64,000 bases of DNA from Ignavibacteria bacterium (GCA_013298775.1 JAAFIV010000018.1:8419-72418); one strand, 5' to 3'. Shown: positions 7,209 to 17,013, counted from the stretch's first letter. Made by a program: numbers and translations. Notes: generated from the sequence alone by a model not told the origin.

Positions 7209-8735
7209 CTATCGCACAGCATTCTTTTTCACATTTTCCAACAATACATCGCGGTCGCGTTCCAAATCCGTGATTTTAAGCGTCTGTACGTTCTGAAAAC
7301 GTTGAAATTGTCTCATAAGCTGGTCGCCTTCTTCGGTTTGGGCAATGACGACCACCGTTAGTTGAATATGAGGTTGGGCGCGTATCAGCATTTCAACCGA
7401 CGGCGTTATTTTGAACAAGCCGTCGGTAATCAAAAATACTTCGTTATTCGCTCCTTTGGTCACGTATTTCTCGGCGGTTTTGTAGCCTTCGAGAATAGCC
7501 GCACTGCCGTTGGTGGTCAAGGATGAAGCTCGCAATGTTTCAAGAATCTTCTGAATCGTATCCTTATCGCGCACACTTTCCGAACGATAGATGGGAAACA
7601 CTGCGTCGCCGAACCCATGCAATGAAATTTTGTCAATCGGGCGAAGTGCGCTCACCAAAACGCCGAGAGCCGAGCGCAGCAGGGAGAGGCGGTTTTCTTT
7701 GTTCATCGAACCAGAATGGTCGAGCAAACAAACGATATTATTCGGTTTGTAGCGGGTTTCGGGCAAGGCGGCGGCAGGTAACGTTTCAGGCGGGGTTGTG
7801 GCAAGCGGCGATTTTCGTTGGATGCGAAAAAGGTCGCCCGCGCCTGCACTAAATTTGTACGAGACAAACCACGCTTCTTTGCCGTCGGGCGTGAGGGTAA
7901 AATAGAGTTCGGCTTTGTTTGAATTCACCTGAAAGCCGAGATTTTCGGGTGCCGACCAATCCAGCCAGCCCGCTCCTACGCGCTTTGCCACGTAGATATC
8001 TTCCGCTCCATAGCCGCCAGGACGGTTGCTGGCAAAATACAGGTTGCGTCCGTCCTCGCTGACAAAAGGAGTGGTGTCGTCGTATTGGCTACTGAGCGTT
8101 TCGGGAAGTTTGGTCGGATTGCCCCAGCGAATCTTGCCCCAATCAGCTTCTGCGGGATTTTCTGGCAGACATACGTATAAATCTCGATTGTTTCCTTCGG
8201 CGAAACTGAGCCACAGCGTTTTGCTCGGTTGGTGGAGAAACGCATTGGCAAAACGCCCATGTACCTGCGAATTGAACCAGGTGAAGGAAAGTGCTTTCCA
8301 GTCAGCAGTACCTTTCTCCGAACTTCCCCAACTTAGTCCTTTGTTTTGGCGCAAGCGTCCATTGCTGCTACTGTCGGGCGCAGCAAAAATACCATTGACT
8401 AAAAATCTACGCTTGTTCAATGCTGCAAAGACATACTGCGACCCATCCGACGGCGGACTAAGCGGCATAAACAGACGCTTCGGCGACCACGTATTGTTGC
8501 CATCGCGCACGGAAAACATAATGCGATACTGACCGCCCAGGGCGTTTTCACTAAAAAAAAGCGTGTCGCCACGCTGCGAAAAAACGGGTAAAATTTGGTC
8601 TTGTGCGTCGTTCAGTGCCGCGCCTAGGTTTTCGCGTAAGCCGTCAAATTCCTGCGCCGAAGCTGTGCCAACGACCCAAAGAAATAGGCAAACAAAGAGG
8701 GAATATCGCATATTGCGTCGCATATATCGTTGCAT
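7209..8735 (-). CDS. Exported PD40 beta-propeller / von Willebrand factor A protein
   Basis: The protein has 508 residues and a signal peptide ending near GTASAQ; starts at 8735, 8723 or 8711 are all possible. Residues about 40-310 contain PD40/WD40-like propeller repeats of OmpA-associated type, the clearest being YFASNRPGGYGAEDIYVAKR and a later AWFVSYKFSAGAGDLF. The C-terminal third is a VWA domain with an intact MIDAS start, LLDHSGSMNK, followed by NGSAAILEGYKTA and LITDGLF. No outer-membrane anchor is seen. It begins only two bases after the stop of the ARPP-1 gene, so the two are one operon. The likely role is a periplasmic or surface metal-dependent binding protein; the ligand is unknown. 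Confidence 0.85.
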   Translation of the reverse strand: MQRYMRRNMRYSLFVCLFLWVVGTASAQEFDGLRENLGAALNDAQDQILPVFSQRGDTLFFSENALGGQYRIMFSVRDGNNTWSPKRLFMPLSPPSDGSQYVFAALNKRRFLVNGIFAAPDSSSNGRLRQNKGLSWGSSEKGTADWKALSFTWFNSQVHGRFANAFLHQPSKTLWLSFAEGNNRDLYVCLPENPAEADWGKIRWGNPTKLPETLSSQYDDTTPFVSEDGRNLYFASNRPGGYGAEDIYVAKRVGAGWLDWSAPENLGFQVNSNKAELYFTLTPDGKEAWFVSYKFSAGAGDLFRIQRKSPLATTPPETLPAAALPETRYKPNNIVCLLDHSGSMNKENRLSLLRSALGVLVSALRPIDKISLHGFGDAVFPIYRSESVRDKDTIQKILETLRASSLTTNGSAAILEGYKTAEKYVTKGANNEVFLITDGLFKITPSVEMLIRAQPHIQLTVVVIAQTEEGDQLMRQFQRFQNVQTLKITDLERDRDVLLENVKKNAVR

Positions 8736-8737
8736 TT

Positions 8738-9682
8738 TTAACGCTGAGATTCGTAGGTGGTGATGTGATATACTTTACCGTTTTCACGATAGATTTTACC
8801 ATTCTGGTCTAAAAAACGCTGCTGCATGACTTCATTGGTGAGCAGTTGGTCGAGATAATTTTTTACTTGGAAGGGCGCAATACTGATAGCCATTCCATAC
8901 GTCAGAGCTTCATCAATGTAGGAATAGACAGTGGTGTTGTACTCCCGACGAAAAATTTCAGGACTAACAAAAATATCGCACCCCATCACGATACCGCCTG
9001 TCAAGCCGACAACACCCACGATATTGTTGGGATTAGCAAATTTATCAAGTACGGTTGCGCTCAGGTACTCATTTTCGGTCTGCAAATACGCACGGTTATC
9101 GCTGTGTGCCGTGTACGCCTGTGTGCCAGTGCGCACGTTATCGCGGGCGTTTTCGTCCTTGATTTCCTTCCACACCTTGCTTTGATTGGCATCGCGATCC
9201 ACGATTTTCCGCAGGTGCAGACTCGCTTCGTGGTAATATCGGTATTGTTTGTCGCCCGACCAGCGTCCTTCTTCCACGCAAAAAACATCAACACGTCGTT
9301 CACCGCTCTGGGGTTGTAAAATCATATCGCGGGCAATCACTCTATCCTGCCGACCACCCGTAACAACTTCGCCAGAGAGCAGCAAAATGGGGCGGTTGGA
9401 AAGATTCTCAAACACAAGGGAATTGACGGTGCCAAATCCTACATCACTGATGCGCACTTGTCCCGTTGCCATCGCTTCCTGCAAGGTGAGTGCATTAGTG
9501 AGGTCGGTGAGTCCGCGATTGGTCGTAGTGTCGAAAAACGTCGCACGGGCGCGAATGGGAACGAGGCGTAGATTACGAAACTCAATAGCACCATCGTAAT
9601 CCACGTTCAGGTTTTCGTAGGTAAATTGTGCATGGGCGAGGGAAGCCGCCAAAAATAAACAAATGCAAAGGATGAAGCGCAT
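8738..9682 (-). CDS. Exported ARPP-1 domain protein
   Basis: The protein has 314 residues and a clear signal peptide, MRFILCICLFLAASLAHAQ. The body matches the ARPP-1 pattern: ENLSNRPILLLSGEVVTGGRQDRVIARDMI, then a conserved VFCVEEGRWSG. ARPP-1 is known as a domain associated with ARG and rhodanese-phosphatase proteins and often stands alone in bacterial genomes; its biochemical role is unknown. The gene is first in an operon with the PD40-VWA gene, two bases apart. Both are exported, which suggests a joint periplasmic or surface function. The 309-base region upstream is shared with a divergent phosphatase gene. Confidence 0.8.
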   Translation of the reverse strand: MRFILCICLFLAASLAHAQFTYENLNVDYDGAIEFRNLRLVPIRARATFFDTTTNRGLTDLTNALTLQEAMATGQVRISDVGFGTVNSLVFENLSNRPILLLSGEVVTGGRQDRVIARDMILQPQSGERRVDVFCVEEGRWSGDKQYRYYHEASLHLRKIVDRDANQSKVWKEIKDENARDNVRTGTQAYTAHSDNRAYLQTENEYLSATVLDKFANPNNIVGVVGLTGGIVMGCDIFVSPEIFRREYNTTVYSYIDEALTYGMAISIAPFQVKNYLDQLLTNEVMQQRFLDQNGKIYRENGKVYHITTYESQR

Positions 9683-9991
9683 AAGCTATTGTATTGATAG
9701 AGTTATGGAATGTAAAGTGTACGTGCAAGTTCTGTTTTTGTAGCAAGGTTTGTGCAAGACCGAAGCCTTTGGGTCTTCAATAGCTGACGTTTGTATTATC
9801 TCTTTAGTTTAACGATAATCTGTACAGAAAAAACTTCAGATGTTCGGCGAAATTGTGTTGAGGATGTTACGAAACACAAATGGCGCAAATCCATAGTAGC
9901 ACAGTTCATTGTTACATTTTTTTCTCACATTCGGTGATAATTCTTCGTAGTTTTGCCGTAAAATTTTTCGTTTCATCCAATCACCTCATCT
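9683..9991. promoter_or_regulatory. Divergent intergenic region (309 bases) with a possible -7 element
   Basis: This separates the ARPP-1 operon (leftward) from the phosphatase pair (rightward), so promoters for both must lie here. TAGTTTTG at 9948-9955 fits the Bacteroidota -7 consensus TAnnTTTG for the rightward gene, but I see no matching -33 TTTG at the usual distance. No gene or strong hairpin is visible. Confidence 0.35.
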
Positions 9992-10882
9992 ATGAAAAAA
10001 AATCGTTTCTTTGTGAGCGCATTCTGCTTGATTTTATGCACTCTTCCGAGCTTTGCTCAAGACATCACCGATTTGAACATTTTGCGTCAAGGTGGCTACA
10101 TCTTGTTTTTCCGCCACGCTTCGGCTCCAGGCGGAAATTTTGCGACTGGCGGTACAGGAAATGATGCTGGTGGCAGCTTGGAATCGCAATGGTGGAAATC
10201 CTGCGACCCAGCGACGGGGCGGCAACTCAGCACCACAGGACGCTTTGAGGCAATGACCATCGGGCGCGTCATGCGCTCGCAAAACTACCGTGTTGGACGT
10301 TTGATTTCTAGCGAATATTGCCGTGCGTATGAATCTGCCGTGCTGATGAATATGAACACAACCATCCAGCTTTCAAGCGCAGCAACAATGGTCGTTTATC
10401 CCGATGCAGAGCGCGTTCTCGGCTTGCGTGAAATCGTGAGTCAAGCACCAGTTGCTGGCACAAATACGGTCGTGTGGACGCATGGTACATCGCAAGGAGA
10501 ATTTGATTTTATCGTGCAATGGAGCGATGCGGTTGTGTATCGCTATAACACTACCAATGCGACTGCGAGCCGCGTTGGAGTTATTCGTTATGCGGCATGG
10601 GCGCAAGCAACAACGGGTACTTCCGTTGCAAACGCCGTCAATGCTCAGGCGAATGATATTAGCATTTCAGTTTCCCCAAATCCCAGCACGGAGCAGATTC
10701 TCCTTCAAGCGGGCAAAAAATGCGATATTTCGATTGTAAACGTCCTTGGGCAAGAAATATACAGCGAGGCAGATTTTGAAGGTACGCGCAATCTGAACGT
10801 TTCCGCGTGGGCTTCTGGCACATACATCATTACTGCTGGCACAGCCACGAAGCGGGTTTCAACGAAGTTTGTGAAATTTTAA
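9992..10882 (+). CDS. Exported histidine-phosphatase family protein with T9SS-type C-terminal domain
   Basis: The protein has 296 residues. A signal peptide (about 1-22, ending SFAQ) is followed by a histidine-phosphatase fold. The phosphate-accepting motif is Arg41-His42 in LFFRHASAP (family consensus RHG), and the second catalytic His is His164 in VVWTHGTSQG. The last 75 residues begin SVSPNPSTEQILLQAG and end in a beta-rich KFVKF, the pattern of type IX secretion sorting domains, so the protein is probably exported to the cell surface. A paralogue follows 48 bases downstream with catalytic residues at the same positions. The substrate could be phytate, sugar phosphates or nucleotides; none can be chosen. 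Confidence 0.85.
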   Translation: MKKNRFFVSAFCLILCTLPSFAQDITDLNILRQGGYILFFRHASAPGGNFATGGTGNDAGGSLESQWWKSCDPATGRQLSTTGRFEAMTIGRVMRSQNYRVGRLISSEYCRAYESAVLMNMNTTIQLSSAATMVVYPDAERVLGLREIVSQAPVAGTNTVVWTHGTSQGEFDFIVQWSDAVVYRYNTTNATASRVGVIRYAAWAQATTGTSVANAVNAQANDISISVSPNPSTEQILLQAGKKCDISIVNVLGQEIYSEADFEGTRNLNVSAWASGTYIITAGTATKRVSTKFVKF

Positions 10883-10930
10883 TCCTCTCCAATTCTCCTG
10901 ATTTTTCCTTTCTCAATTTTTTTTGTAATT

Positions 10931-11815
10931 ATGAAATATTTTCTCAGCATTCTTATTGTATTCGCTGTTGCAAGCCTTGAGGCATTTGCACAAGTACCCG
11001 AACTTTCCGACCTCAATTTCCTTCGTCAAGGCGGCTATGTGATTATTTTCCGCCATTCTACCGCGCCATTTGGAACATTTCCAAATGGGAGCAGCGACCC
11101 AAATGTTCCTGGTTCTGTGGAATCGCAATGGTGGAAGTCATGCGATGTAAACTCGGCACGGCAGTTGGATATTGTTGGGCGCACGGAAGCGGCAAATATT
11201 GGTCGTGCCTTGAAGCGTTTGCGTATTCCTGTGTCGAGTATTGCGGTGAGCGAATTTTGCCGTTGCTATGAATCGGGCGTGTTGATGAACACGGGACTAA
11301 ACCTCGTTGTCTCAACTGCCTTAACCTTCACGCTCTACACCAACGACCAACGCCTACCCGAACTCCGAACCCGCATCAGTGCTCTTCCACCAGCCAGCAC
11401 AAATACGCTCTTGATTACGCACGGGCATACCGTCGGACCCTATCCGTTTGATTTCTTACAATGGAGCGATGCAATCATTTATCGTCCACGAGCAGGTGCA
11501 GATGCTGAAGTTATCGGCTATGCACGGTATAATCTTTGGGCGCGTTCAACAACGGGTAGTGCGATTGCCTCGCTTGAAAATCCAGAGAAAATCAGCCTTT
11601 CCGCCGCACCTGCCGCGCAAGACGGGCGTTTGCTCGTCCAAGCAAGCAAGGATTGCACAGTGTCGTTTGTAAACGCGCTGGGCGAAGAAGTTCTTGGCGA
11701 TGTGCCAATCAAACAAGGCTCGCGCTTTGTAGATGTGAACAGCTTGCCAAGCGGCGTGTATTCTATTGTTGCGTCGAATGGCAAAGAGCGCACGGTTACA
11801 AAATTTACCAAGTAA
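10931..11815 (+). CDS. Exported histidine-phosphatase family protein, paralogue of the preceding gene
   Basis: The protein has 294 residues with a signal peptide ending EAFAQ. The catalytic motif Arg41-His42 (IIFRHSTAP) and the second His164 (LLITHGHTVG) occupy exactly the same positions as in the upstream gene. Other shared segments are LRQGGY, ESQWWKSCD and the Cys-Arg-x-Tyr-Glu-Ser stretch, so this is a tandem duplication that has diverged. The C-terminal 75 residues resemble the type IX sorting domain (SLPSGVYSIVASNGKE, KFTK) but lack the Pro-Asn-Pro start. A terminator follows at 11881. Confidence 0.85.
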   Translation: MKYFLSILIVFAVASLEAFAQVPELSDLNFLRQGGYVIIFRHSTAPFGTFPNGSSDPNVPGSVESQWWKSCDVNSARQLDIVGRTEAANIGRALKRLRIPVSSIAVSEFCRCYESGVLMNTGLNLVVSTALTFTLYTNDQRLPELRTRISALPPASTNTLLITHGHTVGPYPFDFLQWSDAIIYRPRAGADAEVIGYARYNLWARSTTGSAIASLENPEKISLSAAPAAQDGRLLVQASKDCTVSFVNALGEEVLGDVPIKQGSRFVDVNSLPSGVYSIVASNGKERTVTKFTK

Positions 11816-11880
11816 TAAACGCTCTTCCCGTCCTACCGTTTCTGAATGGTAAAGCGGGTTTCCCAAAAGAGTTTATCAAA

Positions 11881-11919
11881 AAATGCTGCGAAAGGAAAAT
11901 CTTTCGTGGCATTTTTTTT
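11881..11919 (+). terminator. Rho-independent terminator after the phosphatase pair
   Basis: The stem AAATGCTGCGAAAG (11881-11894) pairs with CTTTCGTGGCATTT (11901-11914), 12 of 14 positions, with a 6-base loop and a following T-tract. It lies inside the upstream open extension of the GH20 frame, which argues that GH20 translation starts after it at 11948. Confidence 0.85.
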
Positions 11920-11947
11920 GTTCTTTTGTATTCACTATCTTAGGCGA

Positions 11948-14176
11948 ATGAAGGAAAATCCAAAGAAAACAAGATTTTATCAACTCTTCACGCGAAATTG
12001 TATGCTTTTTTTACGCCTCAAACTCGTCATTCTTTGCGGATGTTGCTTGCTTGCTTCTGCATTTAATGTTATTGCACAAAGCAAAAATTCCAAAATAGCA
12101 TCAATAGAGAATCAAGCGAGTCTTTCATCAACAGCTCAAACGCTTGCACTCATGCCGTTTCCAGCAGAACTGTCGCTGAAAGAAGGGAAGTTTCGTCTTG
12201 CAACCAGCAGTGCGATACAAATACAAGGAAACCCGCATCAACGCTTATACAGCGCGGCGAATCGTTTCTTGCGCAGCGTAGGCAATAATACGGGCTTACA
12301 TTTTGGGCAAAAACACCTTACGCCGCAAGATACAGTGCTGCTTCCCAGTATTTTTGTGAATTGCAAACGAGCAGGAAAAGTCGAATTTGGTGAAAATGAA
12401 AGCTACGCGCTCACGATAACGCCAGAGAAAATTACTATTCAAGCGGAAACGGATATTGGCGCGATTCGCGGACTTTCCACGCTTGCGCAGCTAGTTACTT
12501 CCGATGCTGATGGATACTACATTCCCGTGCTTGTGGTGAACGACAAACCGCGCTTTCCTTGGCGAGGGCTGATGCTGGATGTGGCGCGGCATTTCTTTTC
12601 GGTGGATATTGTGAAACGCCAATTGGATTTGTTGGAAGCCGTAAAAATGAACGTGCTGCATTTGCATTTAAGCGACGACCAAGGGTTTCGTTTGGAATCC
12701 AAATTATTTCCGAAGCTCCATGAAATGGGGTCGGACGGTCAATACTTCACCCAAGAAGAAATGCGCGGCATTATTCGCTACGCCGATGAGCGCGGAATCC
12801 GCATCATTCCTGAGTTTGATTTGCCCGGACACAGTACGTCGTGGTTTATTGGCTATCCAGAGTTCTCAAGCGGCAGCACAGCGACTTTTGGCGGTCCGTA
12901 CAAGCTCGAACGCCGTTTTGGTGCGCGAACGAACCCCGTTATGAATCCTATCAAAGAAGAAACCTACACGTTTTTGGATGGCTTTTTTAAGGAAATGTGC
13001 GAACTGTTTCCCGACGAGTATTTTCACATCGGCGGCGACGAAAACAATGGTCGGCAGTGGGCGGCAAATCCTGATATTCAAGCCTATATGAAAGCGAATA
13101 ATCTTCCTACCAAAGAAGCATTGCAAAATTATTTCAATAAACGCTTGTTAGGAATCCTGACAAAAAACAACAAAAAGATGATGGGCTGGGATGAAATTTT
13201 CGTGGAAGGCGTTCCAAAGTCCATTATGATTCAATCGTGGCAGGGAAAAGAAGCCTTGTACAAAGCCGCTCGGCAAGGCTACACTGCACTGCTCTCGCAC
13301 GGGTACTACATTGATTTGAACCAAAGCACCGAGTTTCATTACCTAAACGAACCCTTGCCAGACAGCGTAAAACTAAGTTCCGTAGAGGCAAAGCTGATTG
13401 CGGGCGGCGAAGCAACAATGTGGAGCGAGTGGGTGGATAAAGATATTCTTGATTCCCGCATCTGGCCCCGCACGGCGGCGATTGCAGAGCGGTTGTGGTC
13501 GAAATCTGGGCAAAATAACGTAGTGGATATGTACCGCAGACTGGACGCTATTTCCATGCTGTTGGAAGAAAAAGGCTCCACGCACGAGCGGAATGTGCCT
13601 GTCTTGCTCCGGCGTTTGGTGCAGTCGCCGCAGATTCCTTTCCCCAACGAAAGCGACGTAAAGCCGCTTCAAAACCTGATAGAAGTGTTGGAAACCGTGA
13701 AAGAATACAAGCGCGGTCAGCTGTTGGGAACACAAAATTATTCCACATTTCTGCCGCTCACAAGCATTCCCGATGTTGTTCGCCCCGATTCCCGCACAGC
13801 CCGACATTTCCGCGCAACAATGAAGCGATACTTGCAGACCCGCACCAATCCTACGCTTGCAGAGGCTTCGGAGGCAGATAAAGCGGTGCTTATCAGGCAT
13901 CTTCAGCTTTGGAAGGACAATCACACGCCCTTTGTGCGCCTTCTGGAAACCGCGCAGCGTTTGCGCGACCTTGAAGAGCATTCGTTGTTGCTCTCAATGC
14001 TCTCGCAAGTCAGTTTGGACGCGCTTTCTATGCTGGAAAACAACATTCCCGCAACTGCGCAATGGAAGGAAATTACGATGCTCCTCATTCTACGAGCCAA
14101 GCAACCACGAGCTTTTACGGAGATTATGATTATTCCTGCTGTTGAAGATTTGGCGAAAGCTGTTTCTGGAAAATAA
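11948..14176 (+). CDS. Beta-N-acetylhexosaminidase, GH20 family
   Basis: The protein has about 742 residues from ATG 11948, chosen because a terminator sits upstream and a signal-anchor segment (LKLVILCGCCLLASAFNVIAQ) then lies near the N-terminus. An N-terminal GH20b alpha/beta domain (about 65-195) leads into the TIM barrel beginning RFPWRGLMLDVARHFF. The catalytic Asp364-Glu365 pair lies in FHIGGDENNGRQW, and substrate-binding HLHLSDDQGFR is present. The C-terminal roughly 170 residues are a helical extension found in Bacteroidota GH20 proteins. It removes terminal GlcNAc or GalNAc in the periplasm or at the surface. It could feed amino sugars to the FucP-type permease (31896) and complement the NamZ-like enzyme (56387). 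Confidence 0.93.
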   Translation: MKENPKKTRFYQLFTRNCMLFLRLKLVILCGCCLLASAFNVIAQSKNSKIASIENQASLSSTAQTLALMPFPAELSLKEGKFRLATSSAIQIQGNPHQRLYSAANRFLRSVGNNTGLHFGQKHLTPQDTVLLPSIFVNCKRAGKVEFGENESYALTITPEKITIQAETDIGAIRGLSTLAQLVTSDADGYYIPVLVVNDKPRFPWRGLMLDVARHFFSVDIVKRQLDLLEAVKMNVLHLHLSDDQGFRLESKLFPKLHEMGSDGQYFTQEEMRGIIRYADERGIRIIPEFDLPGHSTSWFIGYPEFSSGSTATFGGPYKLERRFGARTNPVMNPIKEETYTFLDGFFKEMCELFPDEYFHIGGDENNGRQWAANPDIQAYMKANNLPTKEALQNYFNKRLLGILTKNNKKMMGWDEIFVEGVPKSIMIQSWQGKEALYKAARQGYTALLSHGYYIDLNQSTEFHYLNEPLPDSVKLSSVEAKLIAGGEATMWSEWVDKDILDSRIWPRTAAIAERLWSKSGQNNVVDMYRRLDAISMLLEEKGSTHERNVPVLLRRLVQSPQIPFPNESDVKPLQNLIEVLETVKEYKRGQLLGTQNYSTFLPLTSIPDVVRPDSRTARHFRATMKRYLQTRTNPTLAEASEADKAVLIRHLQLWKDNHTPFVRLLETAQRLRDLEEHSLLLSMLSQVSLDALSMLENNIPATAQWKEITMLLILRAKQPRAFTEIMIIPAVEDLAKAVSGK

Positions 14177-14328
14177 CGTCTTGAATGAGTTTTACTTTGC
14201 ATAAATGGAAAGCATCTTGCTGTTCACAATACGGCATACATAATCTATCAATACTATTCAATCTTTACTATTCTATGAAAGCATTTATTTGCTCCAACCT
14301 CAGCTATAATATATATTCAAAATCCTTG

Positions 14329-16905
14329 ATGATGAATTTCGCACTCTCGTTGAAAAAACACAAGTTCTTGAATTTGGCGATAATTTTTTTTCTGTTTTCT
14401 TTGCTGACTAAGAGAGAGTCCCTTGCGCAAAATAGTAGTTCATTAAAATCTGTGCAAGCCATGGAAAACAGGATGAATCAATCTGCAATGCTTTACAATC
14501 AAGGACAATATCAGCAGGGATATTCTATTTTAAAGTCCTGTGAAACGGAAGTTTTTTTACAAAAAAATGTACTCTTACAAAAAAGATTCTTACTTCTGCG
14601 TGGTGCCACTCTGGTAAATCTAGGACAGCCCAACATGGGGTTAATTGACTTCAATAGACTTTACCAAATGGGCGAGCGTTCACCTGATTTTTTTGCAAAT
14701 AGAGCCAATGCGTATTTTATTTTGGAAAATAAACAAGCTGCTATTGCTGATTATCAAGAAGCTCTACGACAAAAATATATATCACCCACATACATTCACA
14801 ATCAACTTGCCAAGGCGTACTTTGTGTTGAAACGTTATGATGAAGCTCTTTTGTCTGCCACAAAAGTGATAGATCTTGGAATGAAAAATACTGAAACATA
14901 TTTGCAAAGAGGGGTAGCTTTTTATTACCTTGGAAAATATAAAGAAGCTATTGCAGATTTTTCTAAAGGTTTAGAAAAAGATCCAAATAATATTGGTTTA
15001 CTCAGTAATCGCATAAACGCCAACACATATGAAAACCGTTGGAAGGAAGTTGTATCAGATATTGGTAAATTGTATGAATTAACTAAAATTCCTGAATATC
15101 TTCTTTCTCGTAGTGGTGTGTATCTACAGATGCAGCAATATTTCCAAGCACGTATTGACCTTGATAACTATATTTTGGCATTTTCTGGTGCGGATTCTCC
15201 TAAAATGGATGTTCTTGCTTATTGCTTGCGTGCAGGAGCAAACTTTTTTTTGGGACCTGCTTCATTTAGACAATCATTTGAAGATTGTGAGCGTTGTTTG
15301 CAACAAAATAATGTGACGAACACAGTTCCGATTTATGACCCTATTCAATATGATTATTCAAGGCTTATCATTGAAAATAAACAAGTATATGGTTATTTAG
15401 CAGAAATGTATGCTTTTGCACAGGACTCCCTCAAAGCTATAGAGCATTATCGGCATGTGCAAAAACTACAAGCAAACTCATCTGAGGATGTAGAGATTCA
15501 AGAGATAGTAACGAAATTAACTCCTCAACCAAGACTAAATTTAACAGAGTTCCCTCAGCATTTTCAGCTCTATCCCCGAAATAATCAAGATTCTGCTAAC
15601 GTACGTCTCTCCGGTACACTCTACTTGTCTGGGTACGATTCACTTTACGTTATCGTCTTGAAAAATGGTCGTTTGTATGAGAGAATAGCGCAGAGATTAA
15701 AATCATCTTCCAACAGCGAAAAATACGCAGCCTCCTTTGATATTCTTGCGAGCATTCATGCTGAATTAAGTGAATATACATTTCAACTTGGTGTAAAATC
15801 TGCACTACGAGATACTATTCTTGAACGGCGCGAAAGTATTGTTTGCGGAGATGTGTATGCAATGAATGGTCAGTCGAACGCCATTGGTGGCGGTGGAATG
15901 GGAACCGTCAATAAATTTTGTCGCACAATAAATAATGCTTATCTGCAGGCGTGGGGAATATCAACGGCAAAATATAATGCAGGACAATATGTTGTTGGGG
16001 GAGTAGGAATGGCACTGCAGGATAAACTCGTCAATACACTGGGTGTTCCAATTTTACTTATCAACGGAGCGCAAGGTGGAACGCGCATTGAGCAACATTT
16101 ACCAAATAAAGCCAACCGCGAAGATTTTCATACGCTGTATGGTTCGCTGCTCACAAGCGCACGACTTGGTAAGGTGTGCGAATCTGTGAAGGCAATGATT
16201 TGGTATCAAGGTGAATGGAATTCAGATGTTAATTATGCTGAAAATTTTAAAGTTTTGTATGACGCATGGCATCAAGATTTTCCCAATTTGAAAAAAATAT
16301 ATGTATTTCAAATTTATCCGCATGGTGTAGGTGAGAGGCATGGAGCATTACGAGAGATTCAACGTAATTTCTCAAAAGTATTTCCCGATATACGAACACT
16401 TTCTACGGTAGGTTCGCCAGGTTGGGGTGGCGGGCATTATACAGCCAATGGGTATACGCATTTAGGTAATATCCTTTTTTATCATGTGCTTAGAGATTTT
16501 TATCCTTCAAATTTTGCCCAGCAAAGCGATACATCGGAGATAGATTCACCAAATCTTTTGCGAGCTTATTGGAAAAATAAAGAACACTCATCAATCATAC
16601 TTGAATTTTCCCCGTTGGGCGGTGAAATTCTGGTTGGAAAGCCAATGTCGGTAGCAAATCGTTTATGGACTGTTGCGGATGCAATAAATTTAGATGGGCA
16701 ATTTGGTTTGGTTCAAACAGTACAGGCTCAAGGAAGTATTGTTGAGTGTGTTTTGAAATCTGTTTCTTCAGCAAAAACAATAGGTTATGTTCCAGAGCAG
16801 AGGTATCCTTTTGGGGTATTGGAAGTTTATCAAGGTCCATGGTTATTGAACAAACGCGGTCTTGGTGCATTGACGTTCTGGAATGTACCGATTCAATCTC
16901 AATAG
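14329..16905 (+). CDS. TPR repeat protein fused to a sialate O-acetylesterase-like (SASA) domain
   Basis: The protein has about 858 residues from ATG 14329 (ATG 14332 and 14275 are alternatives), with a hydrophobic signal segment ending ESLAQN. Residues about 45-400 contain several TPR units, for example DFFANRANAYFILENKQAAIADYQEAL-like and TYLQRGVAFYYLGKYKEAIADFSKG-like stretches. The C-terminal half is an SGNH/SASA domain: AMNGQSNAIGGG with the nucleophile serine, INGAQGGTRIEQHLP, MIWYQGEWNSD and a final GGHYTANGYTHLG with the catalytic histidine. SASA enzymes remove acetyl groups from sialic acids or xylans. Fusion to a long TPR region is unusual and suggests docking to a partner. AT-richness is higher than in the neighbours. 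Confidence 0.85.
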   Translation: MMNFALSLKKHKFLNLAIIFFLFSLLTKRESLAQNSSSLKSVQAMENRMNQSAMLYNQGQYQQGYSILKSCETEVFLQKNVLLQKRFLLLRGATLVNLGQPNMGLIDFNRLYQMGERSPDFFANRANAYFILENKQAAIADYQEALRQKYISPTYIHNQLAKAYFVLKRYDEALLSATKVIDLGMKNTETYLQRGVAFYYLGKYKEAIADFSKGLEKDPNNIGLLSNRINANTYENRWKEVVSDIGKLYELTKIPEYLLSRSGVYLQMQQYFQARIDLDNYILAFSGADSPKMDVLAYCLRAGANFFLGPASFRQSFEDCERCLQQNNVTNTVPIYDPIQYDYSRLIIENKQVYGYLAEMYAFAQDSLKAIEHYRHVQKLQANSSEDVEIQEIVTKLTPQPRLNLTEFPQHFQLYPRNNQDSANVRLSGTLYLSGYDSLYVIVLKNGRLYERIAQRLKSSSNSEKYAASFDILASIHAELSEYTFQLGVKSALRDTILERRESIVCGDVYAMNGQSNAIGGGGMGTVNKFCRTINNAYLQAWGISTAKYNAGQYVVGGVGMALQDKLVNTLGVPILLINGAQGGTRIEQHLPNKANREDFHTLYGSLLTSARLGKVCESVKAMIWYQGEWNSDVNYAENFKVLYDAWHQDFPNLKKIYVFQIYPHGVGERHGALREIQRNFSKVFPDIRTLSTVGSPGWGGGHYTANGYTHLGNILFYHVLRDFYPSNFAQQSDTSEIDSPNLLRAYWKNKEHSSIILEFSPLGGEILVGKPMSVANRLWTVADAINLDGQFGLVQTVQAQGSIVECVLKSVSSAKTIGYVPEQRYPFGVLEVYQGPWLLNKRGLGALTFWNVPIQSQ

Positions 16906-17013
16906 TTTTTCTTCCTATTTACAGTGCAAATCCTTTCTTTCATCGTAATATATTCTTCCAAATTTGAATACTGAACTAAGAATCAACAGTGAAATAATAT
17001 TTTTCAAGCAAAT

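Noticed and set aside
13373-13981. 202-codon minus-strand frame inside the GH20 gene
   Set aside because: It is opposite the conserved C-terminal part of the hexosaminidase and has no promoter or ribosome site.
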